Below are positions 7,703 through 14,383 of a DNA stretch of 64,000 nucleotides, in pieces (positions within the stretch are counted from its first letter, which is position 1; the number at the start of each line of letters is the position of its first letter). The notes under the pieces were generated by a model. It was not told the DNA's origin. It saw only the letters and a list, made by a program, of their open reading frames with translations, and did no database searches. A program made the translations under genes and the position numbers. This DNA is from Kineococcus rhizosphaerae. Its GTDB lineage: Bacteria; Actinomycetota; Actinomycetes; Actinomycetales; Kineococcaceae. The stretch spans positions 1 through 64,000 of the forward strand of contig NZ_PVZF01000004.1 in the NCBI RefSeq assembly GCF_003002055.1. Reading direction: 5' to 3'.

Positions 7703-7801
7703 TCAGCCCCCGCTTGTCACGATGGCGTAGATCCCAAAGGCCCACAGCCCCACAAACGCGGGGATGGCGACCTTCAACAGGACACGTCCTCGACGAGACA
7801 C
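7703..7801 (-). CDS. 32-residue single-helix membrane peptide
   Basis: A very short gene with a textbook ribosome-binding site: AGGAGG lies five bases before the GTG start at 7801. The product is MSRRGRVLLKVAIPAFVGLW followed by AFGIYAIVTSGG: a basic N-terminus, one hydrophobic helix of about 20 residues, and a short polar tail. This is the plan of a small membrane-spanning peptide, possibly a regulatory peptide or a type I toxin-like product. No homologue is recognised; the call rests on the ribosome-binding site and helix alone. Confidence 0.5.
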   Translation of the reverse strand: MSRRGRVLLKVAIPAFVGLWAFGIYAIVTSGG

Positions 7802-7895
7802 TGACGCCTCCTGCTCATCACCTCAATGATTCAGCTTGACCTGTCCATCCTGCCTAGACCTCCCGCCATCTCACGCGCGATCAGCCAATCTGCAT

Positions 7896-7999
7896 GACGT
7901 CGCGGTCATACCGCGGTGCGCAGGCGCACGGTCATCCCGCGATGTGTGTGATCAGCAGCAGCTGGCGACTTCGCGGTCTTGCCGAGTTGCGCGATGTCC
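7896..7999 (+). repeat. Island repeat cluster (three units)
   Basis: GACGTCGCGGTCATACCGCG (7896-7915), then GCGCACGGTCATCCCGCG with the exact core at 7930-7941, then the B-type GACTTCGCGGTCTTGCCGAG from about 7967. The last unit covers the ATG at 7979, arguing against that codon as a gene start. Confidence 0.85.
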
Positions 8000-8050
8000 A
8001 GCCAGCCCGTGGGCCGAACCGACAGAAGGTCTGGACCGTACGTTGAAGGG

Positions 8051-8230
8051 GTGTTCAGTCCTTGGGGCAACCTCGTCCTGATCGCCGTCACGGTGGGTCT
8101 GATGGCTTTCTGGGTCCGTGATGCTCGACGTCGGCAACGGCGTGGCGAGAAGGGCTGGACCGCCGCCCACAAACTGGGTATCGCCGCGATGGTGCTGCTC
8201 GTGCTGAGCCAAGCCCTCTTGCTGATCTGA
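8051..8230 (+). CDS. Small two-helix membrane protein
   Basis: A 59-residue product from GTG 8051. Helix one is WGNLVLIAVTVGLMAFWV (about 5-22). A strongly basic loop follows (RDARRRQRRGEKGW), and helix two is LGIAAMVLLVLSQALLLI at the very C-terminus. GAAGGG sits directly before the start. The upstream ATG (7979) would add 24 residues but lies in a repeat. The TGA stop at 8228-8230 is shared with the first base pairs of the next repeat (TGACGTCACGG). No family recognised. Confidence 0.55.
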   Translation: MFSPWGNLVLIAVTVGLMAFWVRDARRRQRRGEKGWTAAHKLGIAAMVLLVLSQALLLI

Positions 8231-8298
8231 CGTCACGGTCATCCCGCGATCCGAGCGGTCGCGGCTGCCGATGATCTCGCGATCTTGTCGATGTCCGG
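8229..8298 (+). repeat. Island repeat, full copy plus B-type copy
   Basis: GACGTCACGGTCATCCCGCG with the exact core at 8237-8248, then GATCTCGCGATCTTGTCGAT starting 45 bases downstream. The spacing matches the 46-base pair at 3195/3241. Confidence 0.85.
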
Positions 8299-8339
8299 AT
8301 GAAAGCCGAGCACGACGATCACCCGCACATCGCCGATGA

Positions 8340-8525
8340 GCGGTCGAAGCCGCCCGGGCCGGGGAGGCCGGGCGGGGGTTCGCGGTGGTGGCTGGGCAGG
8401 TGAAGGAGTTGGCGATGCTGGCGGCGCGGGCGATGGAGGAGATCACCTCCCGGGCGGCGGCGACGCAGTCCGACGCGGTGGCCGCGACCGCGGCGATCTC
8501 GCAGCTCTCCGAGGTCACTGCCATA
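8340..8525 (+). pseudogene. Fragment of a methyl-accepting chemotaxis protein signalling domain
   Basis: After an in-frame stop ending at 8339 this frame reads EAARAGEAGRGFAVVAGQVK and continues ELAMLAARAMEEITSRAAAT, the highly conserved hairpin-tip region of chemoreceptor signalling domains. Similarity stops after SQLSEVT, and neither the sensor and membrane regions nor the C-terminal bundle are present. It has no start codon or ribosome-binding site. It is a broken remnant inside the repeat island; no other chemotaxis gene is in the window. Confidence 0.8.
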
Positions 8526-8590
8526 CACCCAGGGCCCGGCAAGTACCCGACCGGACTCCTGATCGCTCACGGGGACGTTGATCGCTGCGT

Positions 8591-9274
8591 TCAGCGCAGG
8601 AAGCGCTCCGAGACCGCCAGCATGGTGACGGCGTGACCGGCCCGGTCGAGGAGTTCCGCGAAGGCGGCCCGGTCGGCGTCCACGCCGTCCTGGAACGCCG
8701 TCAGGGTCGGCCACCACAGCTGACGGACGCCGAGGAACGGGGCGCCGTCGCTGTGCACCTGCGCGCTCGGCCGGTTCACCGCATGGCGCAGCGCACCGAT
8801 CCGCAAGCCCAGCTCGGCGTCGTCTGCGCCGGTCCAGTCGGGGTTGCCGTCCTGGTGCACGAACTGCAGGAGGTGGATGCTCGTCGGCCGTTCCAGCACG
8901 TCCCACTGCCGATCAGCTGGGGTGAGGGCTCCGATAGCGGGCCGGGAGACGATCACTTCCTCTTCGGTGATGAAGAAGATGACCCTCGACAGGTCTTGGA
9001 ACAGCGGCTCGTCGGGGCGGATGGTATCGACGAACAGGGGCTCGTCGACCAGCGTGGCGGCGTCGGCCGCGGAGTCGAACGAGGGCATGGCGACCCCGTC
9101 GTACTCGTCCTGGCCCGGGCCGAGGCGGTCGGTGTCGAACTGGTGCGCCTGGACGTAGGTGAGCATGCCCGGGATCTGGCGACCCAAGGTGCCGTGCGGG
9201 TGGCGCCAGTGGTCGTGGAAGCGCTGGCGGTCGATGTCGGGGCGACGGGGGATGAGGGAGAAGAAGCGGATCAC
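8591..9274 (-). CDS. EthD-domain-like protein
   Basis: A 227-residue cytoplasmic protein with two ferredoxin-like (dimeric alpha-beta barrel) halves. The first is an EthD-type domain (VIRFFSLIPRRPDIDRQRFH, DHWRHPHG, with the conserved F-x-DHW-x-HG pattern). The second repeats the theme (LHLLQFVHQ to AFAELLDRAGHAVTMLAVSE). EthD proteins act in small-molecule catabolism, often as accessory or cyclising factors. GTG 9274 is chosen, with AGGA six bases upstream. It lies downstream of the SDR gene on the same strand, so the two probably form an operon divergent from the MerR regulator. Confidence 0.72.
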   Translation of the reverse strand: MIRFFSLIPRRPDIDRQRFHDHWRHPHGTLGRQIPGMLTYVQAHQFDTDRLGPGQDEYDGVAMPSFDSAADAATLVDEPLFVDTIRPDEPLFQDLSRVIFFITEEEVIVSRPAIGALTPADRQWDVLERPTSIHLLQFVHQDGNPDWTGADDAELGLRIGALRHAVNRPSAQVHSDGAPFLGVRQLWWPTLTAFQDGVDADRAAFAELLDRAGHAVTMLAVSERFLR

Positions 9275-9443
9275 GAAATGTCCTCGGTCGGGTTGATCGG
9301 ACAGATGCTGGGCAGCGTCAGGGCGGGCGGGGTCCGCTTGTGGGCGCGGTGGTGCATGCACCAGCCGAAGGCTGGGTGGATGACGTCCGGCGCGCCGTAG
9401 TCCGGTGGAGCCGTCCAGCCGGGGCTGTTGTCGCGCGGGGCAG

Positions 9444-10136
9444 TTAGAGGCTCAGGGTCGTCGGAGGGCCGGACAGTGCGGCCTTGGCGCGGCGGGCGAA
9501 GTCGTCGGCCACGACCTCGATCTCCCCAGCCGCCAGGCCGTCGAGCACGGTGGTCACGAACTCTCGAGCGCTGATCTTGGGGAAGTCCCATCCCGCGCTC
9601 ATGTCGGTGTCGACCAGGCCCACGTGGGCGCCTAGGACTTGGGTGCCCTGCTCGGCGAGCTCGACCCGGAAGGCATTGTTGAGGTTCCAGGCGGCGGCCT
9701 TGCTCACCGAGTAGGCGGCGTTGCCGGGCACCGCGTACCAGGAGGCGGCGGACAGCACCGTGACGATGGCGCCGCCCCCGTTGCGGCCCAGCGCCGGGGC
9801 GAGAGCGCGGGTCACCTGGAGCATGCCGAAGACGTTGGTCTCGACGTCCTGCCGGATGGTGTCGAGGTCTCCGGTGAGCACCGGCGTCACCGTGGCGATA
9901 CCGGCGTTGTTGATCAGCAGGTCGACATCGGGAGCCGCCTGGACCGCGGCCTGGATGCTGGCGGCATCGGTGACGTCCAACGCGAGCGGTACGGCTGCCT
10001 CGACGTCGACAGAGTGGGGATTGCGGGCGGTGGCGTAGACCCGGCGGGCACCGCGGTCCAGCAACTGGCGGGTGAACTCCCGGCCCAGGCCACGGTTGGC
10101 GCCAGTGACGAGTGCAGTGGCGTTTTCGATCTCCAT
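9444..10136 (-). CDS. Short-chain dehydrogenase/reductase
   Basis: A 230-residue classical SDR. It has the NAD(P)-binding glycine motif TGANRGLG near residue 10, the NNAG motif, a catalytic Ser in VLSAASWYAV, and the Tyr/Lys pair of AYSVSKAA. The start ATG 10136 gives the typical N-terminus MEIENATALVTGANRGLGRE. The gene is transcribed away from the MerR regulator at 10213, with a 76-base gap holding two inverted repeats, and is followed by the EthD gene. Its substrate is unknown; MerR control suggests induction by a reactive compound. Confidence 0.9.
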   Translation of the reverse strand: MEIENATALVTGANRGLGREFTRQLLDRGARRVYATARNPHSVDVEAAVPLALDVTDAASIQAAVQAAPDVDLLINNAGIATVTPVLTGDLDTIRQDVETNVFGMLQVTRALAPALGRNGGGAIVTVLSAASWYAVPGNAAYSVSKAAAWNLNNAFRVELAEQGTQVLGAHVGLVDTDMSAGWDFPKISAREFVTTVLDGLAAGEIEVVADDFARRAKAALSGPPTTLSL

Positions 10137-10212
10137 GGCACGAACGTAGGATCTGACACACATGTCAATTTCAACTGCCGCACGTGAGACGTGCGTCACG
10201 AAGGCGGTGGGT
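10137..10212. promoter_or_regulatory. Divergent promoter with two perfect inverted repeats
   Basis: The gap between the SDR and MerR genes contains TGACA-CACA-TGTCA (10154-10167) and GCACGT-GAG-ACGTGC (10180-10194), both perfect dyads. On the minus strand the first dyad overlaps a TTGACA -35-like box (TTGACA at the 3' edge of the dyad), a fitting place for a MerR-family operator controlling the SDR. The second dyad may be an autoregulatory site. Promoter assignment is inference. Confidence 0.55.
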
Positions 10213-10566
10213 ATGCGGATCGGCGAACTGTCTCGGCTGACCGGGGTGAGCCCCAGGTCGCTGCGCTGGTACGGCGAGCAGTCGCTGCTGAGCGAAACGC
10301 GCACCAGTGGGGGGCACCGGGAGTACGACGAGGACGCGGTGGAGCGGGTCCGAACCATCCAGGTGCTGTTCGCCGCCGGCGTCCCCGCCCGGCACATGGC
10401 GGGGATGCTGCCATGCATCTACACCGGGACGACATGCCCCGCCACGCTCGAGCGGCTGGAGGAGGAGCGGATCCGGCTGCGGGCGCAGGCCGCAGGGCTC
10501 GCCGCCACCCTCGAGCGCCTCGATGAGGTGGTCGTGCAGGCACGCGCCCTGCTCACAACGGTCTGA
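10213..10566 (+). CDS. MerR family transcriptional regulator
   Basis: A 117-residue regulator. The N-terminal winged helix-turn-helix is classical: MRIGELSRLTGVSPRSLRWY, then a GGHREYDEDAVERVRTIQVL segment. A coiled-coil dimerisation helix (LERLEEERIRLRAQAAGLAATLERL) fills the C-terminus. ATG 10213 is chosen as the start because the domain begins there; an upstream ATG at 10162 overlaps the TGACA dyad. One Cys pair occurs (MLPCIYTGTTCP), which could sense redox or metals, but it is not a known site. It is likely to control the divergent SDR-EthD genes. Confidence 0.88.
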   Translation: MRIGELSRLTGVSPRSLRWYGEQSLLSETRTSGGHREYDEDAVERVRTIQVLFAAGVPARHMAGMLPCIYTGTTCPATLERLEEERIRLRAQAAGLAATLERLDEVVVQARALLTTV

Positions 10567-11026
10567 GGCCCGGAGCCGCAACCGTCCATCGTGTCGTCGA
10601 CGGGGATGCGGCTGTGCACAGTCCCGCTGGTCATCGCCGTGAGCGCGGTTAGCAGACCGGCGCGATCACCCTCCTGCTCCTGCTGGATGAGACCCCCCGC
10701 GCCAGCTGCAGGATCAGCCACTCCAGGCCAGTCGAACGCGTTTTACGGTTCCTGGTTTCACTATGGCTTCGCCGGGGTACCTCAAACCTGCGGAAGCCAC
10801 AGCTCAAGCCACGGCTCAAGCTGCGGCGTCCGTAGGCTGGTCCGCTCAAACAGAGAGGTGGACTGGCTGCACATCGCGATGGGGCGGCTGGGGCACACCC
10901 TCAAGGGGTGCGGTCAAGGTCCCCCGTCGCAGGAGCTTGCCCGTCTTACGCCGGTAGCGGGTGGCGCGACCTCCCCTCCACCGGGTCCTTGCTCACTTTC
11001 GGGACCCTGTCCGCCGTCGGCGCTGA
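10567..11026. other. Gene-free stretch
   Basis: About 460 bases between the MerR gene and the MmyB-like fragment. I find no convincing gene, no repeat of the island family and no RNA gene. It holds a short direct repeat (AGCTCAAGCC / GGCTCAAGC near 10800) and a 5-base stem (CACCC-TCAAG-GGGTG near 10900). The base composition is less GC-biased than the neighbouring genes, as expected for decayed or imported DNA. Confidence 0.4.
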
Positions 11027-11367
11027 TCAGCGTTGCCCGCTGTCGGTACCGACCAGCACTGCTCGCAGCCGCTGCTCATCGACGCTGCCCACCGCCGCGG
11101 AGAAGACGGCGATGTGCAGGTCCGAGTCGCGCGTGGACAACACATCGATGTCGAGACTGACCTGCCCCTAGGGGCGTCGACGACAACGACTCCCCCACCC
11201 ACCTGCCCCACAACAGCAGGACCGCCCCACAAGCGCGCGAACCGATCGCTCACCCAGCTCAGCTGCTCGATCATCGACGCCAAGTCCACATCGTGCGGAT
11301 AGCGCGTCAGCGCCCGTTTGAGGTCTGCGACCAAGAACGCGTCGCTGTAGTCGAAGCGCACGGTCAT
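11027..11367 (-). pseudogene. Frameshifted fragment of an MmyB-type (XRE regulator C-terminal) domain
   Basis: Frame one starts at the repeat and reads DLKRALTRYPHDVDLASMIE then QLSWVSDRFARLWGG, matching the ligand-binding domain found after the helix-turn-helix in XRE/MmyB regulators (pattern L...HPDD..L..LV.ELS..S..F..LW). Similarity then jumps to another frame, VSLDIDVLSTRDSDLHIAVF, ending at a TGA at 11027-11029. The helix-turn-helix domain is missing, and the first codons (ATGACCGTGCGC) are the island repeat itself. This looks like a gene truncated at the repeat and then frameshifted. A sequencing error at the frameshift is possible. Confidence 0.6.
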
Positions 11368-11380
11368 CCCGCGGACCGGC
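11356..11380 (+). repeat. Island repeat, full copy
   Basis: GCGCACGGTCATCCCGCG with the exact core at 11362-11373. It overlaps the apparent start of the truncated MmyB-like gene on the minus strand. Confidence 0.85.
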
Positions 11381-11422
11381 GACTGTCACTCCCGCCAAAG
11401 TCGCGTCAAAGAGCGACGCGGT

Positions 11423-11484
11423 GCCGCGCATGGTCATCCCCCCGCCCGCGCGCTCACCCCGCCGATCTCGCGCATCTGACGATG
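11423..11484 (+). repeat. Island repeat, two degenerate units
   Basis: GCGCATGGTCATCCCCCCGC (about 11426-11445) has lost CGCG. It is followed by a B-type unit, GATCTCGCGCATCTGACGAT, from about 11463. Confidence 0.55.
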
Positions 11485-11602
11485 GCCGCGCAGTACGCGC
11501 TGCCATCGCCGAGCCGTTGTCGTAGGCGAGCGGATGAGCAGCGGAAGAGCGAGCGAACCAGCGGAGCGCGACCTCGACACCGACACCCTGACCGAAGACT
11601 CG

Positions 11603-11947
11603 TCAACCGGCGGACTCGTCCAGCAGTCGCAGCGTGTGAGCCGCCTCCTCACGGGCGCGACGCAGTGCGGGGTCGTCCAGCAGCTGCTCCACAGGCGCAC
11701 GTTGATCGATCGCAGCAGTGATCGAATCCAGGCGTCGCAAGCTGGCGGCCAGGTCGTCGTCAGAACCGACGTCGCCTTTGTCCAATGCGTACGTGAGCCC
11801 GCTGTCGTCGAAGATGGAACACAAGCACTCCTCCAGCGACGACATGACGTCATCGCCACCTGAGTTGGTCCACACCCGACGTTGGAAGGCTTCATCGCTG
11901 AGTTCAAGCAGTCCCTCTCGGAGCACTTCGATGTTCACTCTCAGCAT
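11603..11947 (-). CDS. Hypothetical acidic protein
   Basis: A 114-residue acidic protein, mostly helical: MLRVNIEVLREGLLELSDEA, then FQRRVWTNSGGDDVMSSLEE, and near the C-terminus LLDDPALRRAREEAAHTLRL. The pattern, opening with VNIEVLREGLLELSDE-x-FQRRVW, is one I associate with uncharacterised actinobacterial proteins of similar length; this is from memory and not verified. ATG 11947 is chosen; the longer frame back to 12052 would begin in a repeat. Function unknown. Confidence 0.6.
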   Translation of the reverse strand: MLRVNIEVLREGLLELSDEAFQRRVWTNSGGDDVMSSLEECLCSIFDDSGLTYALDKGDVGSDDDLAASLRRLDSITAAIDQRAPVEQLLDDPALRRAREEAAHTLRLLDESAG

Positions 11948-12031
11948 GGACTCACAGTGCCGTGTGTCTGTGGCGGTCGCTCGAGAACGGAGATCCAGCT
12001 CGGCACAGTGCGCGATAGCACTGACCGGCCG

Positions 12032-12068
12032 AAACGTCCGGTCATCCCGCACTCAGTGCGCGATCGCG
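12032..12068 (+). repeat. Island repeat, near-full copy
   Basis: AACGTCCGGTCATCCCGCAC, one mismatch in the 12-base core (12040-12051), followed by TCAGTGCGCGATCGCG. The CTCAGTGCGC arm matches the copy at 7317. Confidence 0.8.
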
Positions 12069-12168
12069 CTCCGTACGTCCCGACGTGCCGAGAAGCGGCC
12101 GCAGTTGCAGCCTCGAGGGGCACCCTTGCCAGGTGAGGCAAGAGCCAGGACCGAGGGACACGCGGCTG

Positions 12169-12330
12169 ATGCTGCTCGCCCTGGTGCCCGTCGTGGGGGC
12201 GGTCGTCCTGATGTTCTTGACCCACGGCGATCCGACAGGCTGGCGAACGGTGGTCCTCTGCCTGCTGGCGGTGGCAGCGGTAGGAGTGCTCCTGGTCGAC
12301 GACTTCCGGCGACGCCCGGAGCAGGGCTGA
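12169..12330 (+). CDS. Tiny two-helix membrane protein
   Basis: A 53-residue product from ATG 12169, or 65 residues from GTG 12133. The hydrophobic segments are MLLALVPVVGAVVLMFL and WRTVVLCLLAVAAVGVLLV, separated by THGDPTG; the tail DDFRRRPEQG is charged. GAGGGA lies about ten bases before ATG 12169. Same general design as the products at 2553 and 8051, without obvious identity. Unknown function. Confidence 0.45.
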   Translation: MLLALVPVVGAVVLMFLTHGDPTGWRTVVLCLLAVAAVGVLLVDDFRRRPEQG

Positions 12331-12355
12331 ACCGCACCGGCCACCACCGCGCGTC

Positions 12356-12390
12356 ACGTGCATCCGGTCATCCCGCGATCCGGGCCGTCG
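12356..12390 (+). repeat. Island repeat, full copy
   Basis: CGTGCATCCGGTCATCCCGCG with the exact core at 12366-12377, followed by ATCCGGGCCGTC. It separates the tiny membrane protein (+) from the P-loop protein (-). Confidence 0.8.
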
Positions 12391-12429
12391 TGAGCAGTCA
12401 GTGGTGCCCTCCCCTCGAGGTGAGCACGT

Positions 12430-12984
12430 TCACGGCCGGGACAGACCGCACCAGCCGGAGAAGCCGATGACGTCGGCGGCCACCTCGACGACGCTGCGCC
12501 CGTCGGTGTGGACGCGGTAGGTGCCGGCGGGTGCCCGCTGTTCAAGCAGGGTGGCCATGCTCCGGCTGCGCTCGAGGTGGGCCTGCAGCCCGGAGCCGAC
12601 CTCGCGAACACCGAGGCGGGTGCGGGTCGTCTCGTCGCTGGCGGTGAGCAGGACACCTGTCACCTCCGCCCGGCCGCCGACGGCGCGGACGATGAGGTCG
12701 GGTTCGAGGACGCTGACGGTGTTGACGTAGACGAGGCGGTGGTGGCCGCTGGCGGCGTAGTTCGCCCACAGTGCGGCGAGGTTGGCTTCGGTGAGTCGAG
12801 TGCCGGCCGGGTCGTCGTCGGCTTTGGGGTAGGCGGCGTCGAGGTTGTCCCCTTCGACGTGACAGTGCGCGATGCCCAGGGTCTGCAGCTGAGCGGAGAC
12901 CTCGTAGGCGGTGCTGGTCTTGCCCACACCTGCCCGGCCACCGATGAGCAGCACCTGCACTGCCTCGCCGTTCGCTTCCGCCAC
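12430..12984 (-). CDS. P-loop kinase-like ATPase
   Basis: A 184-residue P-loop NTPase. The Walker A motif GGRAGVGKTS lies at about residues 15-24, after the strand VQVLLI. A conserved acidic/aromatic segment CHVEGDNLDAAYPKADDD resembles the DNLD-type substrate site of small-molecule kinases (gluconate and adenylylsulfate kinase-like). The Arg-containing segment LTASDETTRTRLGVREVGSG may form the lid. The GTG start is at 12984. It probably phosphorylates a small molecule; the substrate cannot be told. Confidence 0.7.
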   Translation of the reverse strand: MAEANGEAVQVLLIGGRAGVGKTSTAYEVSAQLQTLGIAHCHVEGDNLDAAYPKADDDPAGTRLTEANLAALWANYAASGHHRLVYVNTVSVLEPDLIVRAVGGRAEVTGVLLTASDETTRTRLGVREVGSGLQAHLERSRSMATLLEQRAPAGTYRVHTDGRSVVEVAADVIGFSGWCGLSRP

Positions 12985-13034
12985 GACGCACAGTCGGCCA
13001 TGGACTGCTGGCGCTGTCCACCACTCCCTGCGGC

Positions 13035-13061
13035 GAGGACTTCACGGTCATCCCGTGAACC
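13035..13061 (+). repeat. Island repeat, near-full copy
   Basis: GAGGACTTCACGGTCATCCC followed by GTGAACC, one mismatch in the 12-base core at 13046-13057. It lies just upstream of the alpha/beta hydrolase gene. Confidence 0.75.
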
Positions 13062-13108
13062 AGGACGTTGAAGGAGTGCGGCAGGTGAGTCCCTGCCAGG
13101 GTGCGAGC

Positions 13109-14077
13109 ATGACGCGGCGGCCCCTCAACCCCCTCTTCTGGACCCTGGCCCAGATCGGCTCCCGGGTACGCTCCTCAGCTCCTGCCGGGGTGGAAGACCC
13201 ACCCCTGCAGCTACCGGACCCCACGACGCTGCGCGTACCGACCCGCCACGGCGACGTCGATGTGCTGGTCCAACGCCCGGCCCAGCCTCAGAGCTGGACG
13301 TCGAAGCACCCGCCGGTCGTCGTGCACCTGCACGGCGGTGGGTTCGTCAACCGCAACCCCGCCCAAGACCGCCACATCGCCCGACACCTGGCCGCCCACC
13401 TGGGCGCCGTCGTACTCCTGCCGGACTACGACACCGCCCCCACCGTGCACTACCCCGTCGCCGAGGAAGAAGCCGTCGACGTCGTCGACTGGGCCACGGC
13501 CGCAGGCGAGGAGCACGGCTGGGACGGGCAGCGTCTGGTCCTGTCCGGGGTCAGCGCCGGCGCCAAGCTGAGCCTCAACACCTGCCAGCAACTGCACCAG
13601 GCCGGACGACCACGTCCACTGGCCGCCGTCCTGGTCGTACCGGTGACCGACGCGGTGCGCACCGACCGGACCTCACCCACTGCGCGCCCAGCGATCAGCC
13701 CCCTGGTCCAGCGCTTCGTCGGCTGGGCCTACTTCCCCGACACCGCACGACGGCGCGAACCCCTGGCCTCACCGCGACTGGATCCCTCCCTGAGCGAGGC
13801 CATGCCCCCCACCTTGGTGCTCACCGCCGAACACGACACCTTGGCCACCGAAGGAGGCGAACTGGCCGACGTGCTGCGCGCCGGCGACGTCGAGGTGGTC
13901 CACCACCAGTACCCCGGCGTCGACCACGGCTTCATCGGCGACGACACAGCGTTGGCGACGGTCCGCGATGCCTTGGAACGGATGGTCACGTTCTTTCGGC
14001 CCCACCTGGGCGAGCCGGACGCCGGCGAGAACACCACGACCAGGCAGACACCGCCCGCTGCCGCCAGCGACAGCTGA
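13109..14077 (+). CDS. Alpha/beta hydrolase (HSL/fold-3 esterase family)
   Basis: A 322-residue esterase of the hormone-sensitive-lipase group. The oxyanion-hole motif HGGGF lies at about residue 74, the nucleophile serine in SGVSAGAKL (GxSxG form GVSAG, where most relatives have GDSAG), the acid in LTAEHDTL and the catalytic His in GVDHGFI. The C-terminal 25 residues (GENTTTRQTPPAAASDS) are a disordered Thr/Pro-rich tail. The start is ATG 13109. It probably hydrolyses short-chain esters in the cytoplasm; no signal peptide is seen. Confidence 0.85.
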   Translation: MTRRPLNPLFWTLAQIGSRVRSSAPAGVEDPPLQLPDPTTLRVPTRHGDVDVLVQRPAQPQSWTSKHPPVVVHLHGGGFVNRNPAQDRHIARHLAAHLGAVVLLPDYDTAPTVHYPVAEEEAVDVVDWATAAGEEHGWDGQRLVLSGVSAGAKLSLNTCQQLHQAGRPRPLAAVLVVPVTDAVRTDRTSPTARPAISPLVQRFVGWAYFPDTARRREPLASPRLDPSLSEAMPPTLVLTAEHDTLATEGGELADVLRAGDVEVVHHQYPGVDHGFIGDDTALATVRDALERMVTFFRPHLGEPDAGENTTTRQTPPAAASDS

Positions 14078-14383
14078 GCAGGAGCCCGTTCTGGCTCGAC
14101 CCCAAACCAGTCCTCTCGGGACAGGTCAGCCACAGCCCGACAGTGATCACCAAGGGCGACGTCACGCTCACGGCGATGTCGTGGTGTCGACCCGTTCGCC
14201 CCTCGAGCACCGTCAGCCGTCGCGCTGTGCAGGAACTCTGCACAGCTCGTCCGATGGCACAGTCATCCCGCTGGTCGCGTGCGTGGGGTCGTGCCGCCGG
14301 CCCGATGCCGAGAGCGACCTCGGATCACCCGCTCGGTCGGAAGTCGCTGGCGGGGCTGAGGAACCACAGGACATGCTGCTGCG
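14078..14383. other. Gene-free stretch at the right edge of the island
   Basis: About 306 bases between the hydrolase and the paralogue gene. It contains two degenerate island repeats, GACGTCACGCTCACGGCGAT from 14158 and GGCACAGTCATCCCGCTGGT at 14256-14275. I see no coding frame I can support and no RNA gene. To the right of this stretch no further repeats occur. Confidence 0.5.

Noticed and set aside
4831-8298. Clusters of repeats that might be a CRISPR array
   Set aside because: Units occur in ones to threes with unequal gaps, diverge from one another and flank genes. There are no regular unique spacers and no cas genes.
10763-10957. A 64-codon plus-strand frame in the gene-free stretch
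   Set aside because: No ribosome-binding site, no domain, low-complexity composition.
12911-13108. N-terminal extension of the alpha/beta hydrolase back to 12911
   Set aside because: It would overlap the divergent P-loop gene and the repeat at 13035; the normal esterase N-terminus begins at ATG 13109.
2471-14283. Repeats as canonical integron attC sites
   Set aside because: No GTTRRRY/RYYYAAC core sites or long attC stem, and no integron integrase in the window. Kept only as a cassette-like hypothesis.
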